From: Cornus controversa
Taxonomy: Eukaryota > Streptophyta > Magnoliopsida > Cornales > Cornaceae
Assembly (NCBI GenBank): GCA_026545225.1
Contig: CM048849.1
Location: 29,212,336 to 29,276,335, forward strand
Length of the DNA stretch: 64,000 nt
Direction of reading: 5' to 3'
This document shows positions 12,313-24,870 of this stretch, one piece after another. Position numbers and translations under genes: made by a program. Position 1 is the first letter of the stretch; each line of letters starts with the position of its first letter. Below the pieces are notes generated by a model. That model saw nothing but the letters and a program-made list of their open reading frames with translations, searched no databases and was not told the origin of the DNA.

Positions 12313-14577
12313 TGTCATGTCCAGATTTTTAACACCCGAGAAGGGCATGAGGAATGAGGGTGATTAAGTTAAAAATCCTCACTCCTAATCACAATTACAT
12401 TATGATATTGTACTCTAATACCAAGTTGTCATACCTTAATTTCTAACTCTCGGAACTGAGGGTGATCCATTTACACGTCATTACCTCTCACATACAATCA
12501 TCTCAAAACCATACAAATGCGGAGCTAACCGAGCTCTAGTTTGCCAGTTATGTTGGCCGGTTGGAGAGTAGTTTTGGTCGACTGAAAGGATGCTTTCAAT
12601 CATCTGGAACCCTCCTCTAGATGTCCAAAATATGTTCCAATTTGTAAATATTCGGGATCTCACACTTTCGGTCGGCTGTTGCAGAGAGCCAAATGATCGA
12701 AAGTGCCGAGAAATCCCAAAACTTGTATAAACCAAGTCTAAGTGCATTCTTTAATCTCATGCATTCATCCACAACTTTAAACATGATTAAATCTCCACAC
12801 AATCCATACATTTACGTCTCATAGATGTTAAGTCCATACATTTCATAATTATACTCCAAAAGCATACATTTCATTCCTTCCACAAGAGTTGAAAACATGC
12901 CATGTATGGCTAATACATATAATATTCCACTACATACGAATTATCCAAATAAAATAACAACATTTCTAAAAAATAGCCGACACGCCACAAACCGGCATGG
13001 ACATCTATATACATATATCCGAAGGAAACACCAAAATTCACTCGAGCCAATCTAAGCCTCATCCTCTACTAGTGCTTTATCTAAAAAAGGTTTGGGGGAA
13101 CGGGGTGAGTATACAACTACACTCAGTAGGAATGATCCACTAGATTCAACATTGACTCAGGAAGCCATGTATGAATGCACAATGAAATCTCTATATGACT
13201 TCAGGGCATATTTCAATGTTTTTCATGCTCAAAACATAATCATTTTTGAAATCATGTATGATGTCTCACATCTCCATTACACATAAAACATTTTAAGAAT
13301 GAATCACATTCACAATTAAAGTAACGCCACATATACTCTGAAATCACTTCAATTGGGGACTTCTGTTTATCACATTCTATAGTAAGAGTCTTTTTAAGAC
13401 TACATATTCTACTTACGCTCTACGGGTAGCTAACCTGACAGAAGTGATATCCGCGTGACCAAGTTTTAGGCCTTACACCCTAGGGTTTCGGGCCCTTCTT
13501 AATTCTCACACATGCCCCAAAAACCATAATTTACCACCAAAGTGCACATTTATCACATATGTGCACAAAACCATGATTGTTACAAAACTTCTCCAATGCA
13601 TAACATTTATCAAGTTAATGCATATCAATCACCAAAATGTTGGTTAACTCCGATGACACTCGTATGACGGGGTAACTCTGACGGTCATAAATTCATGGTA
13701 TTATATAAGCCTTGTACTAGTGATTGGGCAACTCTGACAATCACTACATTTAGGGTATGATTGGCTATCTCCGACGATAATCCCATTGGGAGTATTCTCA
13801 CTAATTCAAACACATGGTTGGTCATCTCTGAATTCCATGTACATCATACTTGGGCAACACTCCGATATACACGTATACATGTTCATAGTACACACATACC
13901 TCACATAACATATAATTATCATGCTCTTCAATGCACATTCTTGCTCTATCGAACTCTGGCATGCATTCACCTACAATTCTCATATAATCACATATATGCT
14001 ACAATTCATGCACATTAATCACCTATGCAAATTTTTCACCACATAGTCAAATATGTTCTCATTTTATATACATTTTATATATAAATACATAATTCATCAC
14101 ATATGGCATGAAGAACACCTCTAGCATGCATAATTACACAATTTAAAAGGGGAATGAATAATCCACTCAACTCCCACCACTCACCCATACATGCTAGCAC
14201 ACCTACCACAATTCCAAATTCACCCATACCCTAGAATCGACAACTAATAGGGAATAAACACCTCTACCTCAAGTTTGGAGCTCTTCCTAGCAAGCCCTAG
14301 AATTCACCAAACTTTAAGTTTCTCTAAATTGCTCTTTCTTTTCGTAGAACTGTAGATCGGGACAAAGAGAATACACTTTCCTTCTTGGACGAAGCCCGAA
14401 TCCAAATTTCACTCAACCCTAAATTTTGAAAATCTCCAATGGAGGACTTTGAAACCATCAAAGTGAAGAGGAAGATAAGGGGAGCAATTTTCTCTCTTGG
14501 AGCAAGCTCCAAATCTCACTCTAAAGTGCTCAAATCAAAGGAAGAAGAAGATTAGAGAAGAAGAAGAGCTTGAGAGG
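12313..14577 (-). repeat. 5' LTR of the chromovirus, outer end missing
   Basis: It starts TGTCATGTCC on the plus strand beside the primer site and aligns with the 3' LTR for about 1.3 kb. After about 13630 it carries roughly 600 bp with no counterpart in the other LTR, including short repeats of the type GGGCAACTCTGACAATCAC. Related sequence returns near 14240-14340. It breaks off near 14577, where TTAATTGTGTG begins the AT-rich repeat locus. Confidence 0.78.
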
Positions 14578-15681
14578 TCTTTAATTGTGTGAAAAGTGAC
14601 TTTAAGGGGCTGTTTGGAAAAGCTGCCGAATTTCATTTTCGGATTCTAGAAAAATGGAATCTGAAAACCAGCTTTGCTGCCATTTCTGTCAAAAGTAGAA
14701 TCTGTTTGGTAATGTCATTTGCTGTCAAAATTTTAAAAGCAGAAATCTGAAAATATGTTTGGTAACCCAAAAGAAATTTTTTTTTTAAAAAATAGTAGTA
14801 TCTCTGATTATAAATTGTGTTTGAGTAATATAGCTCTCAACTCATTTTAAACTACATAAATAAACTATACATATTATAACATTGTTTTAATATTGCAAAC
14901 AATTCATTTAAGCAGGTACATATTTATCCTCACACTTTTACGTAACAAAATCATATAACATATGATAATGTTAAATATTATATGTTTAATTTTATACAAA
15001 ATATGTGTTCTAGTAAATATCCAAATTAAAATATTACATTAATTATTCTACTACATAGTTCATTTTGCAATCAATATTATAAGTACAAAAAACATTACAA
15101 TCATCAAAACAAAGAAAATGCTTATAATAGCACACCCACAACAGCCACAAAAAATAAGTCTTTCCCGACGCCGTGTTGCCAGTAAGTTTGCAACTACTGA
15201 ATCTAACTCTTCATCCTCGTAATCTTCAGTAGCATTTTGTTGATGTTGTTGATTATCCAACCAAAAAAAGGAATCAACATGATTCTACAAAATCAAACAT
15301 AATCATTATTAAATGGTTAATGAAAAAAAAATACAAATAGTTAATACCTTCCATGCCGGACACCTATAAAAGTAACGACCATAATTTTGTGAAGTTTTAG
15401 CCATATAAAGTCTCATTGAGCCTCTACCACATGCACATGGAGGTCCATCTCTTTTTGGTCCAAACATCCTGCACCTTATACAAATCTAAGATAATAAATG
15501 AACAATTAAACAAAATACACTACACTACAAAGAAGATATAATCAAACATACCAAATACAATCATACATAATATCAATGTCTAGTTTGAAAATAAATTCAT
15601 TACACGTACATGTCCTTAGTAAAACCACATGTCCTTAATAAAAACCATACAAATCCTAAATAAAATTACAACAAATGATCT

Positions 15682-17049
15682 TCACGCATTAGCATCATTC
15701 CATATTGCATTGGCAATAGAGTCACGTAACTCATTTGCTTCACGAAGTCGATTTTGAGAAAGATCAAGTCTTTGCCTTCTTCGACGAGTACTAACTTTTT
15801 CTTGATCCTTGTCAACAAAACCATCTCTCCCATATTTCATAAATATTTTATCTTGTTGTGCCTGCATTCTAATGAAATTATGAAGAGTACAACAAGCAAT
15901 GACAATATATTTTTGAATATCTAAATCAAAAGGAGCCATCAGTTTAAGTATTGGATATCTCATCTTCAATACTCCAAAACAACGTTCAATCACATTTCTT
16001 AAAGAGGAATGCCTAAAATTAAATAATTTCTCCCGACCACGGGGCTGCCTTCGACTGAGCCTGTACTATTGCATGTGATATCTTTCACCCCGATATGGGG
16101 TCAAATAACCAGGCAAGTTTGTGTATCCAGAATTCACAAGATAATATTTTCCTGTAAATAGGTAACTAACTCAACATTTTATCGTCTCACAAACATAAAA
16201 AAAAATCAAATATAAACTCCATAAATGTTCTATATACCTTCAGGTGGTCGTGGGAATTGATTAGCATCATTTTCTACACACTCCCTAAATACCCTGACAT
16301 CATTTGCAGTCCCTTCCCAACCTGCCATGACAAAAGTAAACCGCATGTCGAATGAACATGCAGCCATGACATTCGTGGTAGTGTTTGATTTCCTACCACG
16401 ATAGGGAATTTGTTGATTCGAGGGAACCCATGCAGATACATGCGTTCCATCAATAGCTCCAACGCAATTCTAAATAAAAAGAGTATAAATGAGCGCATTA
16501 GTAATATAAATTCTTATAATTATTAAAATAATGATAATATATGAGTCTCACCTTAAAATAAGGATAAGCTTTTGGATCATATAAGATCTCTGGTGGAACC
16601 ACGTCAAGATTTGGTGGGGTAATAATCCGCTTTCCCAACTTACATACAGCAATTAGGATAGTATGAAAATACTTGAACACTGTCCATCCAGAATGTTGAA
16701 ATCTCTCAGCCACAACACGATATCTCTCATTGTGAGCTAAAATATAAAGAAACATTGCAACTTGTTCTTGAATTGAGAGATACCGTGAATCTATCGTTCC
16801 ATCATTCTGCAACTCATCACATAAATTCAAGAATACATGTTTCTCCAGTCTAAACATTTCTTGGCATCTAGAGTCATGACCATTAATTATTTCAAGTATA
16901 TAATCATGGCCTTGTAAAGCGCTATTCCTACATGGCCTATTAGATATCAAGTGTCTTTTATACTCCTCTGCCATGCATATAATTATAATCTGGAATTGTG
17001 CCTCTTCCGCTTCGGATATCAAATAAGTCTTATATCTCTGGATATCCAT
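15682..17049 (-). pseudogene. PIF/Harbinger DDE transposase with one premature stop
   Basis: This is the enzyme that cuts and reinserts the element. Three exons fit perfect GT-AG sites and keep frame: 17049-16552, 16469-16238 and 16151-15682 (400 codons, one of them a premature stop). The N-terminal part (residues 1-166) has the helix-turn-helix-like region with SIQEQVAMFLYILAHNERY. The catalytic triad is D173 (GAIDGTHV), D223 (EGTANDVRV) and E299 (NVIERCFGVLK). The only clear lesion is TAG at 16068-16066, codon 272, where the family has a Glu or Gln. It is followed by intact sequence to the end, so loss may be recent (inference). Confidence 0.9.
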
Positions 17050-17295
17050 CTATTAATAAAATGACCAAAATTAAATACAAGACAAACATTAATACATAAT
17101 AAGCATTAATTTAAAATAAATAGAAAGACATAAGTTTTCATATTACATTACCAAGTCCAAATTATAAAGACATAAATACCACAAATACCAAATCTAAATT
17201 AGAAAGACATAAGTTTTCACCACTTTTAAAGTTTACAAACCAAAAATTTCAACCACAAGGTGCAAACAATCAACTACAAGTAGACAACAAGGCCA

Positions 17296-18298
17296 TCACA
17301 TGTTCAATACCAATGCCTTCCTCATTGGTTCTGGAAGTGTGAGAAAGAACTCCCTCCACGATATAAACTCATACACCTTATTAAGAGCTTTTGCCATATG
17401 GGCATCATTAATGCCTTCAATGGCCTGTAAAGCATCAATACACTCCTGAACCAAATGCATCTTATTCACTTTTGGAGATCCAGAAGAGCATACATCAGTT
17501 TCTCCATACACGCTCTTTTGAGTAGTGGAGGAAGTGCCTACATTGAAAAGTTCCTCACGAGTCCTTTTTGAATTCGCTTCAAATCTATCCATAACTCTTT
17601 CCATGGTCAACGAAAAATTATCTTCCTTTACCCTACGACGAGGCACCCTCAGCTCTTCACTATGTTCCCTCTTAATTTCCTTCTTAGGCAAAGGATTTTC
17701 ATCACTATCCGAGGGACTTAAGGTGGAGGGATGTGCCTTAGAGCCAGTTGCATTTGTTCCATCAAAAATTTCACACAACCTATCATAGTGCATACAACCT
17801 TTTTTCTTGAATCGTTTCACTCTTGGCATAACCTACAACATGTAATTATCAGGGTCAAGATAAACTAAACATAAGCAAACTAAAAAAAGAAAATAAATAT
17901 AGGACCATACACACCTTCTCCAATTTGTCCCACCTATCATCATCCATTATCACTTTCCCAGTTGTTGAGTTATATCCAACTCCAGTCTCTTGCAACAATC
18001 TTTTGAATTCTTTTTGTGCAATTCTCAGTTGACTGTACTTGTTTTTCAGTTGACGTTTATCATAACTATAGTCAGTGAAATTTTTCATTCCCACGATGAG
18101 GTTGTTCCAACCAGAATTGGAAAATGTAGTCGTAAGTCTATTCCCTTTTTTTATTTCTTCCTCCATCAGTTGGATAAACTTCTCTTCCTTGGAGGCATTA
18201 CATATGTTATTGTCATCTTTACCGACCTCAATCACTTCATTATCTCCACTAATCAAATTGGTGGTCATTTGAGATAATGGATCAAACTCTATATCCAT
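17296..18298 (-). CDS. Myb/SANT-like protein of the Harbinger element
   Basis: PIF/Harbinger elements encode this second protein, which binds DNA and escorts the transposase to the nucleus. Two exons with GT-AG borders, 18298-17915 and 17832-17296, join in frame to give 306 residues. Residues about 35-125 form the Myb-like trihelix domain: W at SGWNNLIVGM, KNKYSQLRIAQKEFKRLL, and DDRWDKLEKV. After the junction comes KRFKKKGCMHYDRLCEIFDG, a conserved block of this family, then a Ser-rich linker and a C-terminal helix ending LPEPMRKALVLNM. No stop interrupts it, unlike the transposase. Confidence 0.88.
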
Positions 18299-19075
18299 CT
18301 ATTAGATAAAACAGCGTTCACGAGTAAGGATTTAATTAAAATTACATAGGAATTGAGACATGTAACTAACAAGTATATCTCAATAATTCAATTAGCTTTG
18401 AATAATATCAAGAACATAATTCCTAGTTCAAAGAAACAGCTATTGTGAATAAAGTGTCTTAGTCTTGGAGAGCTGATGGGGAAAAATCTATAGTAAGAAC
18501 TGTTATTCATGTACCAATACAAAGAAAGAAAATAAAAAATGAGAAGTGTTAGTACAAATGAACTCCCTGTCTTGCCACAAGATAAAATCTTAATTCAAAG
18601 GGCACTTTGTTATAAGCATTTTTTAGTCATAGCAACTGTCACTGACAACCCTTACAATTCTCAAGAATTTCTGAGAAAATATGTTAGCAATTTTAAGGAC
18701 TTTATTCATCTTTGCTAGTGAACATATGAAAATCTTTATATCAAATTGAATAGTGGTGTGTTGAAGATGAAATATTCAATAAGATTATCAAATTTGAGTC
18801 ATTTGCCTCTAAATCATGGTCATTCAAACTTCTGAATTCAGTAATTTCAACTAGTTTAGAACTTTCTAAAACGGTTCCAGTACTGAAAAATAATTAAAAA
18901 ATTAATCTAAATTTCAGATATTCAAAATCAACACACAGAGAGAGAGTAGTGAATAAACAATTAGTAAGAAGCATTAGTCGGAACCTAGAAATATAAAATG
19001 GTATCCTTTTATTTTGCTCCACTCAACATAAAATCCAACAGGGACATCACTGAGAGAGAGGAAAAAGCAAAAGAA

Positions 19076-19080
<5 letters not shown>

Positions 19081-19106
<26 letters not shown>

Positions 19107-19136
19107 TACCAATGGGCATCAATAATGGCTAAAATC

Positions 19137-19204
<68 letters not shown>

Positions 19205-19382
19205 GCTGGCGGCTGGGTAAGAATTGGCCTGTGTACCTGCTTCTTGGGATGGTACTGTTTGAGCTGCCGGGAGAGTATAGACTTGAGGGGGAGCTGTTGG
19301 ATAGTTCTATTGTAGCACTTGCCAAGGCACAGGAAATGAAAAGTTTGGTTGCGGTGCCTGCTGCAGGGGCCTGGTATGGGAT

Positions 19383-19425
<43 letters not shown>

Positions 19426-19618
19426 GAAACCAGATCACACACACACACAAACAAACAAGCTCACATGAGCCCAGATCACACACACACAAACACACGCTCA
19501 CATGAGCAGAACCAGATCTTGGATACACACACACAAACACACGCTCACATGAGCAGAACCAGATCTTGGATACACACACACAAACACACACACACACATC
19601 TATATATATATATATATC
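19081..19618. repeat. (TA)n tracts and a 47-bp CA-rich minisatellite inside the Harbinger element
   Basis: (TA)n runs lie near 19083-19108, 19137-19203, 19385-19423 and 19602-19617. Between them (19425-19600) are about four copies of a roughly 40-47-bp unit built from CCAGATC, ACACACACAAACACACG and CTCACATGAGCAGAA. The open frames here are low-complexity shadows. Confidence 0.85.
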
Positions 19619-20122
19619 ATTTTCACCGTAGATCTAGAAAATCGTATCCTTTTTGTGCACTAACTATAAATCTAGGCATATACAGGAAACATATTGTAAT
19701 AGAGAAGGAGAGAGGGAGAGAGAGTACTCACCTGTTGTTGCTACGAAGAAGTTGAGGAAGACGATTGTGCGGCTGCGAAGAACTTGAGGAAGACGATTGT
19801 GCGGCTGAGTTTGTGTTATGCAATTTTGGTTTCCTTTTTAGGTTTTCTTGGTTTTGTTCTCAGATTTTCTTTACGACATTTGTGGCTCCGTAATTTTAAG
19901 TGGCACTGTAGCTCCACTACAGTGCCCTTAACATTAGAATCCTATTCTGAAAGCAACAAATTCTCACTTTCAAAATATACCTAACCGTTTCCAAAAATCT
20001 GAAATAGAATTTTAAAATTTTAAAAGTGAAAATCGATTATCAAACGTGTTTCCGAGTGTAACTTCCAAAATTTTGGAATTGGCAGCTGAAATCCGGAATT
20101 GGAATGGTTTCCAAACACCCCC

Positions 20123-20509
20123 TAAGTGTGTGGATATTAGACTTCAAAATGTGAAAATCAAATACAATGAGAATATTTTATTTTTTCCATTGTACCATCA
20201 CTTTATTTTATCTTAAAAATTGTGAACGGTAATTTATTAATTTAAAATTTTCACTATAGCCTTGCTTTTTTACTTTCCACTCTTCAAGTGTGAAAAGTTT
20301 TCTTTACATAATAGCCTTACTTCTTCAAATGTTATGTCTTAATACTTACTTTAAGTGTATATAAATATTGCTAAAAAATATGAAAAATGATGAAATGTAT
20401 AAGTTTTAAGTGTGTGGAAAATCACTTTAATTGTGCATAAAATGATTTTAATTGTGCAAAAATTGACTTTAAGTGTGTGACATGAATCTTCAAAATGTGA
20501 AAAAAGTGT
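20123..20509. repeat. AT-rich locus with 21-bp rhythm, left block
   Basis: No gene. Near 20400-20490 successive 21-bp units start TTTAAGTGTGTGG, TTTAATTGTGCAT, TTTAATTGTGCAA and TTTAAGTGTGTGA, followed by TTCAAAATGTG. The preceding part (20135-20350) is homologous to 45660-45850. It continues the 25 bases to the left of the Harbinger element (14578-14602). Confidence 0.75.
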
Positions 20510-20642
20510 CGTAGGGGCAAAATTAATACTCGGTCCAATGGGCTGAACTGATATAGAAAACGGACCAGGCCCACGTCGGCTTGATCCTATGTGTCAATAG
20601 AAAGCCCAAAAGGGCTGGGTCGTTAGTTATCAAGGGCTTAGT
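20510..20642 (+). repeat. Left LTR of the Tat-like element, first piece
   Basis: Starts CGTAGGGGCAAAATTAA, homologous to TGTAGGGGCAAAATTAA at 45067 (the first base is mutated). It stops at GGGCTTAGT, where the solo LTR begins; the continuation TAGTCGCCC is found at 39535. Confidence 0.85.
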
Positions 20643-21979
20643 TGTAATGAACGGACCATTTATCGGGTCAAATCTGGGTCGAATTTATTTCATTTAAATA
20701 TTTTTTTCTTTAAACTTTGAAAATTCGTAATTCACTCATTTTAAATCCGATTTAGGTGATTCTTTTTTTGAAATTGAGTGTTTTGAATTTTTCTTTCCAT
20801 TGAATTTGGTTTCATTTAGATATTCCAAAGTAACTGAGCCCAGTTATTTCAAAGTTGAGAAAAATAAATTTTTTTCCTATGTTGGAAAGAAAGAAATGTT
20901 CAAATCTGTCGGATTTTTTTTTATTATTTCATGGTGATTATTTTATGTATGGACTCAAATTTAGAGGTTTGAAATATTTTGTATCCATCCAGAATCATTT
21001 TTTGGGTTCGTTTCGGTGAAATGGGCATTTTGGGCCCGGGTGCCGTTTTAGGGCTTCGGGACCGATTTGGTAGGCTTGTTTTGGATTTCGATGTTGAATA
21101 AATATTTTTATTTATATTGTGACATTTTTGAATGGCATTTAAAATTTTAAAAAGAAACCAGGACGCATTTGGACATTGTATGAGGCATATACGATAGATA
21201 TACACATACATGGGACAAATTGTGACTTGTGGGGCCCACATGACCCAAAAGTCAAGAATTTTTCAAGTGGGCAAAACCCTTGGTCGGCCGTCCCATCTTC
21301 CTCCTTCTTCATTTCATTTTCTCTCTCTCTCTCTTTTTCTAAGACTCCATTAAAGAACATTTGAGATCTACTTTCTCTCTCTAGATTTTGGACCCCTTCA
21401 TTGTTTTGACTCAAGAGTCCAAGAGAAATGTTGTAGGGCTTGGCTAGGGCTATCCATTGATCAAAAAATTATCCATTTTGGAGCTCATTCGAAAGGTGTA
21501 AAACATGTACAACTCCTCTTCTTCATCCTATTTTCGCATAAGTTGCTCCATTGAGGTAGGGGGTTTTAGTTTTAAGTTTTATTTGGCTAAAATTTACATA
21601 TGTTTACCCATGGAGTGTTTAGGATTTTATTTCATCTTACTTCATTTTAAATCTCATGAATATATTGATATTGTCACTTGTTTTTAATGATAATTATGTA
21701 AGTATAATGTTGTGTTTTTGTATTTATGAGATATATGGAGGATGGGCTAATTAAATGTTAAATAAAATGCTAATTTTTGGGTTGTGGATGTATGTGTTAT
21801 TTTGTGATGTTATAGTAGTTGGTGATGTATGGAGAATGGGCTGAATTGTTGATGGAGTACATGCTGATTTTATTTTTCTTTTGTTGTTGTAGTACTTTAT
21901 ACTCCTCTTTAAACTTTTAAATGACTAAAAATGACTTGTTGAATATGTGTTTAAATTTGCCCTACAACATTTTTGGTTT

Positions 21980-22335
21980 TCACCAGCGTGCGGAAATGCT
22001 GGTGAAAGTAAGGAAAAACGCTAGTAATTCTATTACCAGCAGCCTCCCAGCAGTCTCAAAAGTCCGCAGGTGTTTCCTGCGTTGCAAGACCATTACCAGC
22101 ATTTCATTATGTACGCTGGTATAAAACAATTACCAGCGGTTGTATACGAAGGTAATAGTTTACTTTAGCGACGGTTCTAAATGCCGGTGTAGACTGGAAT
22201 AATCATTATACTTCCAATATTTACCAGCGTTTTCTAAATGCTGGTGATAGTTCAAATTTTTACCTGCATTTTTAAAACGCTGGAAATGGGATTTCTACAA
22301 GATTATCAGCAGCGTTTATAGACGCTGGTACTATA
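21980..22335. repeat. Left subterminal repeats of the large CACTA element
   Basis: About ten copies, in both orientations, of a motif like TTACCAGCG...ATGCTGGT. They are thought to bind the element's own DNA-binding protein. The matching set lies at 37490-37800 with TTTACCAGCGCTC and GCCGGTGAAAC. Confidence 0.85.
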
Positions 22336-22630
22336 TATATATATTTTTAAAAATTTTCTTACCCCTAAAGAAACCTATTTGTTTTGGAATTTAACTTGTT
22401 CATAAATCAAACAATTATAAAAAATTATCAAGTGAGCATTTTCTATGAATCCTGGAGTCTACCATAACTATAACAAGGTTCCTAACATTATTAGAAATAC
22501 AAACCCAAAAAACCTAATACATCTCAGAAAACAAATAATAACAAACATCCAAGAGCAACTAACCTACTTATATAAACATGAGAGTTGTTTCAAATTTAAA
22601 ACTCAATTGCAACAACATCTATGTTAAGTA

Positions 22631-22674
<44 letters not shown>

Positions 22675-24479
22675 ACCAAAAAAACCAAAATAAAGAGTTT
22701 ACATCATACTAGAGTGCCAAAAGAAATTTCCACATTGACAAAGGAGTTAACATAGATGCGATAAAGGAAATTTAAGAAACACGGTAATTTCATTTTCAAA
22801 CTTTTTTTCTCTTTAATAAGCACATCTTCAACTTTGACTTTTGCCCATCTGATTTGAATTACCCTGCATTTTTTAACAATTCATTAAGTGCACATAATAA
22901 TAAAAAAATAATGAAAATGAATTTAACATATAAAAAATTAAAGTACTAACTGTAGATGAGTTGCCATAACTAGAAACTTGATGTGGGGATACTTGAGCAT
23001 TTGAAGAATGAGAAACCTTCAAAACAACATAATACATATATCTTTTCAAACACTTGTGGACTTTACTTGGTTTCTACGCTCATTTCTTTACACAAAAAAA
23101 CCCAATCAAATTTACTTTATAAAATTTAAAGAAAATCAAGAAATTAAAGGAATTGATCAATTCAAAATTAATTCATAGTGTCTTCACTTAAAGTGATAAA
23201 TTAAAGTATTTATAGTTAGTTAGTAAAGACAAGCAAACACGAACAAAGTAAAGGAAACTGACTAAAAAAATTTACTTAATGCCTTATTCCAAGCATTTGA
23301 CAAGAATTGGAACCTGTTAGGCTAGGTCTGCTTCATGATTCTAAAGAACAAATGGGCTCCTGAAAAGTTGTAGTTCAATTTGTCTATCCCAATAGCATAT
23401 GCTTTCAAGGAAAAATGAGACTTAAGAGCAACATCAAATAATACTTTGCTAATAAATGAGAAATTTTATATAAAGGTTGAGTACCTATGATTGGTATTGT
23501 TAGAACTCATGTATTCTCCCCAGAAGCTGCTTTTGAATGTCAAACACTATGATAGCAGATCCCACCATTTCCTTTTTTAAAATCCATCCTTCAAACATGA
23601 AATGGGAAAGGCTCACAAAGATGAATCAATTCCTTGGACGTAGCCTATTGTTAGGATGAACCAAGTAAAGCTCTTGTATTTTTGTGATTCTTTTATTTTT
23701 TAATTATTTTTTCGTATATATTTTCAACACCACCCTCACACCTATGCTCCATACTGTTAGTCTAGCCTATTAATAGACATGAGGTGGAAAGAGTGGAAGA
23801 CCAAAGCAAAGTGGGAATTTTCTAGTTTAAACCAAGATACTGAATAGCATAGGAGATGTTGTATTTCTTCAATTTCTTTTACTTTATAAAATTGTTTATT
23901 AATAGCTTCTGTAGGTATGTTTATAAAAATTCTATTTGGTCAGTGTGTTTTATGCATATGTATGAATTTTCCAATTCAGTTTACAACAAACAGTATTAGA
24001 ACTTGGGAGTGTTCACCACATCAGAAGACTAACATGATCAACTTTATCATGCATTATTGAATTCATAGTACCCAGCAATGGCTTTTGACATTATGGACAG
24101 AGCATTAACATCTTTTCCTTTGAAACGTTTATCATTTCTTCCTTTTTCCAAATGTGCCCCACATATGAAATAATTGAGTCTTGGAAGAGATTTTGCATTC
24201 AATTAATTTCATATTTCAATTATGGGTTTCTGCAGCCACCACTTTATCAGGAAATATTAAAATCAGATTGAATCTCTATTCTCAGAGGTGAGACTTGAGA
24301 GCTTCCACACCAATTTGGCTAGTTGTTTTAATTTTTTGCGAATCTGTCTAGTTAATCCTAGAATTCCTAGTATAAATGCAACTCGTTATTGAACATTTTG
24401 AATTAAACCACATAATTCAGCAAAAACCTGGAGTTTTTGCATAAACACATCCTCTAGTATGGAATGATCACTACAAGAA

Positions 24480-24870
24480 AAAAGTGTTTTAACAACATGC
24501 GAGGTAGGTCGTTAAAAGGTTTTAACGACTTACATGCGTTGGTAGTTACTGACCATGCCGTGAAAAGATTAAATTTTTGACAACATTCAATGCAAGTCAT
24601 GAAAAGTCTCTAATAACAACATTCAAAATAAGTCATAAAAAGGTATTATCTTTCACGACACGCCTTGAAAGTCGTTAAAAGTTTATACTAACGACTTGTT
24701 CAACAAGTCGTCAAATATATTATTTTAACAACATGCCTTGGAAGTCGTGAAAAGGTATTATCTTTCACAACATGCCTTAAAAGTCGTGAAAAGTTTGTAC
24801 TAATGACTTGTTTAGCAAGTTGTCAAAAGATATTATTTGTAACAACTTGCCTTGAAAGTCGTTAAAAGTT
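24480..24870. repeat. Left subterminal repeats of the small CACTA element
   Basis: About eight degenerate copies of a unit with core CATGCCTTGAAAGTCGTGAAAAG, broken into ACATGCCTTG and AAGTCGT(G/T)AAAAG, spaced about 50-60 bp. They differ fully from the ACCAGCG repeats of the host CACTA, so the two are separate families. Confidence 0.85.

Larger units (their letters stand above)
5019..14577 (-). mobile_element. Chromovirus (Tekay/Del-like Ty3/gypsy) retrotransposon, degenerate
   Basis: Element order on the minus strand: 5' LTR (12313-14577), primer site, gag, protease, RT, RNase H, integrase, chromodomain, polypurine tract and 3' LTR (5019-7428). A chromodomain fused behind the integrase and the initiator-Met primer site define the chromovirus group. 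Many in-frame stops show it is inactive. The 5' LTR lacks its outer end: it stops near 14577, where the AT-rich 21-bp-periodic locus begins, so no target duplication can be demonstrated. The two LTRs are unusually different for one element. Confidence 0.9.
14606..20122 (-). mobile_element. PIF/Harbinger DNA transposon, nearly complete
   Basis: Terminal inverted repeats are GGGGCTGTTTGGAAA on the left and GGGGGTGTTTGGAAA (reverse complement) on the right, with a perfect 3-bp target duplication TAA at 14603-14605 and 20123-20125, as expected for this superfamily. It carries both required genes on the minus strand: a Myb/SANT-like protein (18298-17296) and a DDE transposase (17049-15682). The target lies in the TTTAAGTGTGTG repeat, whose sequence resumes on the other side. 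A third of the element, near 19080-19620, is simple repeats. Confidence 0.95.

Noticed and set aside
19119-19755. Open frames of 96 to 174 codons around the (TA)n and (CA)n tracts
   Set aside because: Translations are YIYIYI, HTHTH and CVCVCV low complexity from microsatellites, on both strands.
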